Assembly: GCA_018714845.1 (NCBI GenBank)
Contig: DVMR01000043.1
Coordinates: 1-35,654 of the forward strand
Length of the DNA stretch: 35,654 bases
Direction: 5' to 3'
Origin: Candidatus Ventrousia excrementavium
GTDB taxonomy: Bacteria; Bacillota; Clostridia; Oscillospirales; Butyricicoccaceae
A program made the translations under genes and the position numbers. Positions 33,725-35,654 of this stretch are shown here, piece by piece. Below the pieces are notes generated by a model. That model did not search any database and was not told the origin of the DNA. It saw nothing but the letters and a program-made list of their open reading frames with translations. The stretch's first letter is position 1, and every line of letters begins with the position of its first letter.

Positions 33725-33753
33725 AGTATAACCGATATCTCTGCATTTGTCAA
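33725..33753 (-). promoter_or_regulatory. Sigma-A promoter for the Abi leader RNA and gene
   Basis: On the minus strand TTGACA (33748-33753), a 17-base spacer and TATACT (33725-33730) form a near-perfect promoter, about 90 bases upstream of the Abi start codon. Confidence 0.87.
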
Positions 33754-34023
33754 CAGCATGAGCTAAGATGCAGAGAGGGCAGTGTATACTTCCAGTGGAT
33801 TCATCATATGCGTCTACCGTTTTACCTATTCACGCAATATGATATGATAGAAGTGGAACCAGCCGGTGCAGATATGATGCCCGGTGCAGATATGGTGCCC
33901 GGTGCAGATATGGTGCGATTTTCAATTTGTTTCATATAATCAGGGCGGCACATATCAATCACTTCGTCAGAAAAAGTGCATCATATCTCTGACCATTTTT
34001 CAATGAGTTTTTTGTGATGCTTT
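33754..34023. other. Intergenic region with tandem repeats
   Basis: No gene is visible. Apart from three 18-bp repeats and an inverted relative at 33978-33994, described separately, I see only AT-rich DNA. Confidence 0.6.
33863..33916 (+). repeat. Three tandem 18-bp repeats
   Basis: CCGGTGCAGATATGRTGC is repeated three times without spacers (33863-33880, 33881-33898, 33899-33916); the only difference is one A/G position. An inverted relative (GCATCATATCTCTGACC) follows at 33978-33994. It is iteron-like, so a protein-binding site (regulator, recombinase arm or replication initiator) is plausible. Confidence 0.85.
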
Positions 34024-34434
34024 TCAGAAGGAATCGCTCTCCAGGCTTACCACAGCCTCCAGGGGGATACGGGTGTCGTCGGTCAGGATCAGGATTCGCT
34101 CAGCCTCATCGAGTTTTTTTAGGCGGCCGGTGGTGGTGATATACGCCCCGCCCTCCTTCCGCTCGTCCGGACGGAACCAGGTGACGGTGATCTCCGGCCG
34201 CTCCGAAATGTGTTCCAGCAGAATGGCTTGCCCTCGATCCAGCTCCGCTTTGGTGTCCTCATCCAGTTCCAACTTCCGGTCCGTGAGCCGAGCGGTCTCC
34301 GCAATGGCGGCGGCGTGGCCGGACAAGGCGGCAAAGGGGGAAAACTGGGCGGCCCTGTCGTGGATAGACATCCGGGGGCGGTTCTTCGATGTGGGGTGGG
34401 ACAGATGGATGATATCGTCGTAAGGTCCGCTCAC
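34024..34434 (-). CDS. YolD-like family protein
   Basis: The 136-residue protein matches YolD-like proteins, small partners or neighbours of Y-family DNA polymerases in Firmicutes and their mobile elements. RAAQFSPFAALSGHAAAIAE is the family core, followed by a beta-rich domain (ITVTWFRPDERKEGGAYITT). The start is GTG at 34434, overlapping the stop of the polymerase fragment (GTGA). Its role is unproven; damage response of a mobile element is an inference. Confidence 0.85.
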   Translation of the reverse strand: MSGPYDDIIHLSHPTSKNRPRMSIHDRAAQFSPFAALSGHAAAIAETARLTDRKLELDEDTKAELDRGQAILLEHISERPEITVTWFRPDERKEGGAYITTTGRLKKLDEAERILILTDDTRIPLEAVVSLESDSF

Positions 34435-34799
34435 TCGTGATGCCCTCCAATCGTCTGATTCCGCTCCTTGGCGGTGGCACCATCCTCCAGGTTCATGCCC
34501 TTGAGGATGGCGTTTTTGCCATACCGTTTCTTGATTCCCAGCATGGCCTCCTGGATTTTCCGTTCCCGGGCGTGGGCGGTTTCATCTGCCTGAGCTTGCT
34601 TCTCTTTTTCGGCGTAGTCGGTGAACAGATCCAGCTGCTCCGCCTGGTGTTCCCTGGGGACCTCGGCTTCATTCAGCAGCTTGTTGGCGCTGATACTCAG
34701 CCGGCGGATCAATAGATTCTTGTCAACGATTCGGTCATAGAGAGCTGTTACTGCTTTTAGCAGGTCATTGGCCGAGGACGTGTGATTGACACTGGCCTT
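34431..34799 (-). pseudogene. C-terminal fragment of a Y-family DNA polymerase
   Basis: The open frame reads KASVNHTSSANDLLKAVTAL, then LYDRIVDKNLLIRRLSISAN and ends with RYGKNAILKGMNLEDGATA, the little-finger and tail part of UvrX/DinB-like translesion polymerases. A TAA at 34800-34802 is in frame just upstream, and the palm and finger domains are absent from the following DNA. An internal start near 34712 would give about 93 residues, but this is a remnant. It is coupled to the YolD gene as in intact loci. Confidence 0.8.
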
Positions 34800-35196
34800 T
34801 TAGGGCGACCATCTGAACCGCAGCTGGCTTCACTGCGTCATGGGAGTTCCACCCCCGGCAGGATCTCTGTCGGCCGCCCTCCTTGCTTGAGGCTGGGACT
34901 GGACGGAAGTATCATTGTCCCTGACGGAATCATCGCGATACAGCTTGCCACAGGCTGTTTTATGGACGGATGGACCCGCTTGGCACCTTGTTTGGCCGTC
35001 GTTGATAGAGGTTATATCCGGCAAACTGACATAACCGAACAAATATTGTGAGGGTGACTTCGTTTGCAGCTTGTACCGGAACCTCTACAGGTGGTCTTGG
35101 CGCATCCTCCAGCGTCGCTTGCCCTTTTCCGGAGGGCCCCGTCAGGCAGGTATTCAGACGATCGGATATTTGATTTTCAAAGCACACAGAGGGAAA
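34800..35196. other. Interval without recognisable gene
   Basis: About 400 bases between the polymerase fragment and the sigma-like gene hold only short, unrecognised open frames on both strands. It probably represents the scar where the 5' part of the polymerase gene was lost. Confidence 0.5.
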
Positions 35197-35228
35197 AGGT
35201 CCCCTCACTGCGTAGGCAGTGAGAGGAC
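35194..35228 (-). terminator. Intrinsic terminator after the sigma-like gene
   Basis: GTCCCCTCACTGC (35199-35211) pairs with the arm at 35216-35228 with one mismatch; on the minus strand CCTTTTCCC follows. It lies 14 bases after the stop codon. Confidence 0.7.
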
Positions 35229-35242
35229 GCTTTTGTAACCCT

Positions 35243-35654
35243 TTATTTCAAAAATCTTTTGATCCGAGCAAATTTTTTTGAAATCGTGTTTCTACTACAG
35301 CCCCGCTGCCTGGCGATCTCTGCTTCGCTGTATCCATGAATCACAAGCAATGTAAGCAGTTCCAGGTCGGCGTTGGAGAGCAAATTGATTTTTCGGAAAA
35401 GGTCGGGGTCTTCAATGGTGTCGATCCAGGCATATTGGCCAGGGAAATCCTGTTCGTCGAAGGTAGTGGATAACGCAGGAAATTTTTTTAAGAGAGAAGA
35501 CCGCACGCTCTGCCCCTCATCCGATATGTACAGATCAGGCAGAGGCTGCGTTCGGTTCTCATAGGTGCGCTGGGAGCAGAAGCAGCGCCAGTCATAGGTG
35601 TAAATTTCATCAATAGCGGATTCGCTCATACCTGCCTGCTCATATAACTTGCGA
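35243..35654 (-). CDS. Sigma-70 region 4-like regulator, start uncertain
   Basis: The C-terminal 50 residues (LSNADLELLTLLVIHGYSEAEIARQRGCSRNTISKKFARIKRFLK region) form a sigma region 4/LuxR-like helix-turn-helix. The N-terminal part (DEIYTYDWRCFCSQRTYENR) resembles small sigma-like proteins of clostridial conjugative elements. An ATG at 35629 gives 128 residues, but its ribosome site is poor and the frame stays open to the window edge, so the gene may begin outside. It likely regulates an integrated element continuing to the right. Confidence 0.7.
   Translation of the reverse strand, partial: RKLYEQAGMSESAIDEIYTYDWRCFCSQRTYENRTQPLPDLYISDEGQSVRSSLLKKFPALSTTFDEQDFPGQYAWIDTIEDPDLFRKINLLSNADLELLTLLVIHGYSEAEIARQRGCSRNTISKKFARIKRFLK

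Noticed and set aside
33863-33916. CRISPR array
   Set aside because: The three 18-bp units are contiguous with no spacers, and no cas genes are present.

Overview
The window looks like chromosome from a Gram-positive member of the class Clostridia, probably the order Oscillospirales. This is an inference from gene content and style: moderately high GC, consensus sigma-A promoters, strong GGAGG-type ribosome sites, many GTG/TTG starts, lipoprotein substrate-binding proteins, a DUF512 gene beside der, a VanR/VanS-like pair, and a large S-layer-homology (SLH) surface protein. The species cannot be fixed from sequence alone.

From 1 to about 24150 the window is ordinary core and metabolic genome. 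On the minus strand a run of DUF512 protein, der, plsY, gpsA and a cut-off asd links ribosome assembly, phospholipid synthesis and the aspartate pathway. It is preceded by a yceD(DUF177)-rpmF pair with a perfect sigma-A promoter and a terminator. On the plus strand follow an RluA-type pseudouridine synthase and a potABCD polyamine importer. A minus-strand operon then carries a TSCPD protein, asnS, a type II pantothenate kinase and a class Ic aspartate aminotransferase. Two tandem peptide-binding lipoproteins follow, the first broken by a frameshift. After these come a threonine aldolase, a degenerate chorismate mutase/ACT protein, and a vanR-vanS-D,D-carboxypeptidase operon whose promoter carries 11-bp direct repeats.

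From about 24400 to the right end the window is accessory DNA. It contains the 3' stump of a large serine recombinase (24864-25202), cut where a GC-rich segment begins. That segment holds a RusA-like protein, a structured noncoding stretch, a small serine recombinase, a tyrosine-recombinase homologue lacking its catalytic residues, a 90-residue unknown protein and a 1323-residue BspA-type leucine-rich/SLH protein. Two 26-bp palindromic sites in inverted orientation, sharing the same asymmetric centre, bracket 113 bp between the serine recombinase and the downstream genes. This is the layout of an invertible DNA switch and is the most interesting thing in the window.

To its right lies the 3' part of a tRNA-Ala(CGC) gene followed by extra copies of its anticodon-arm core, which suggests an integration hot spot. 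Beyond it are an Abi_2/HEPN abortive-infection gene preceded by a short structured leader RNA with its own terminator, an 18-bp tandem repeat, a YolD-like gene fused by overlap to a Y-family polymerase fragment, and a sigma-factor-like regulator that runs to the window edge.
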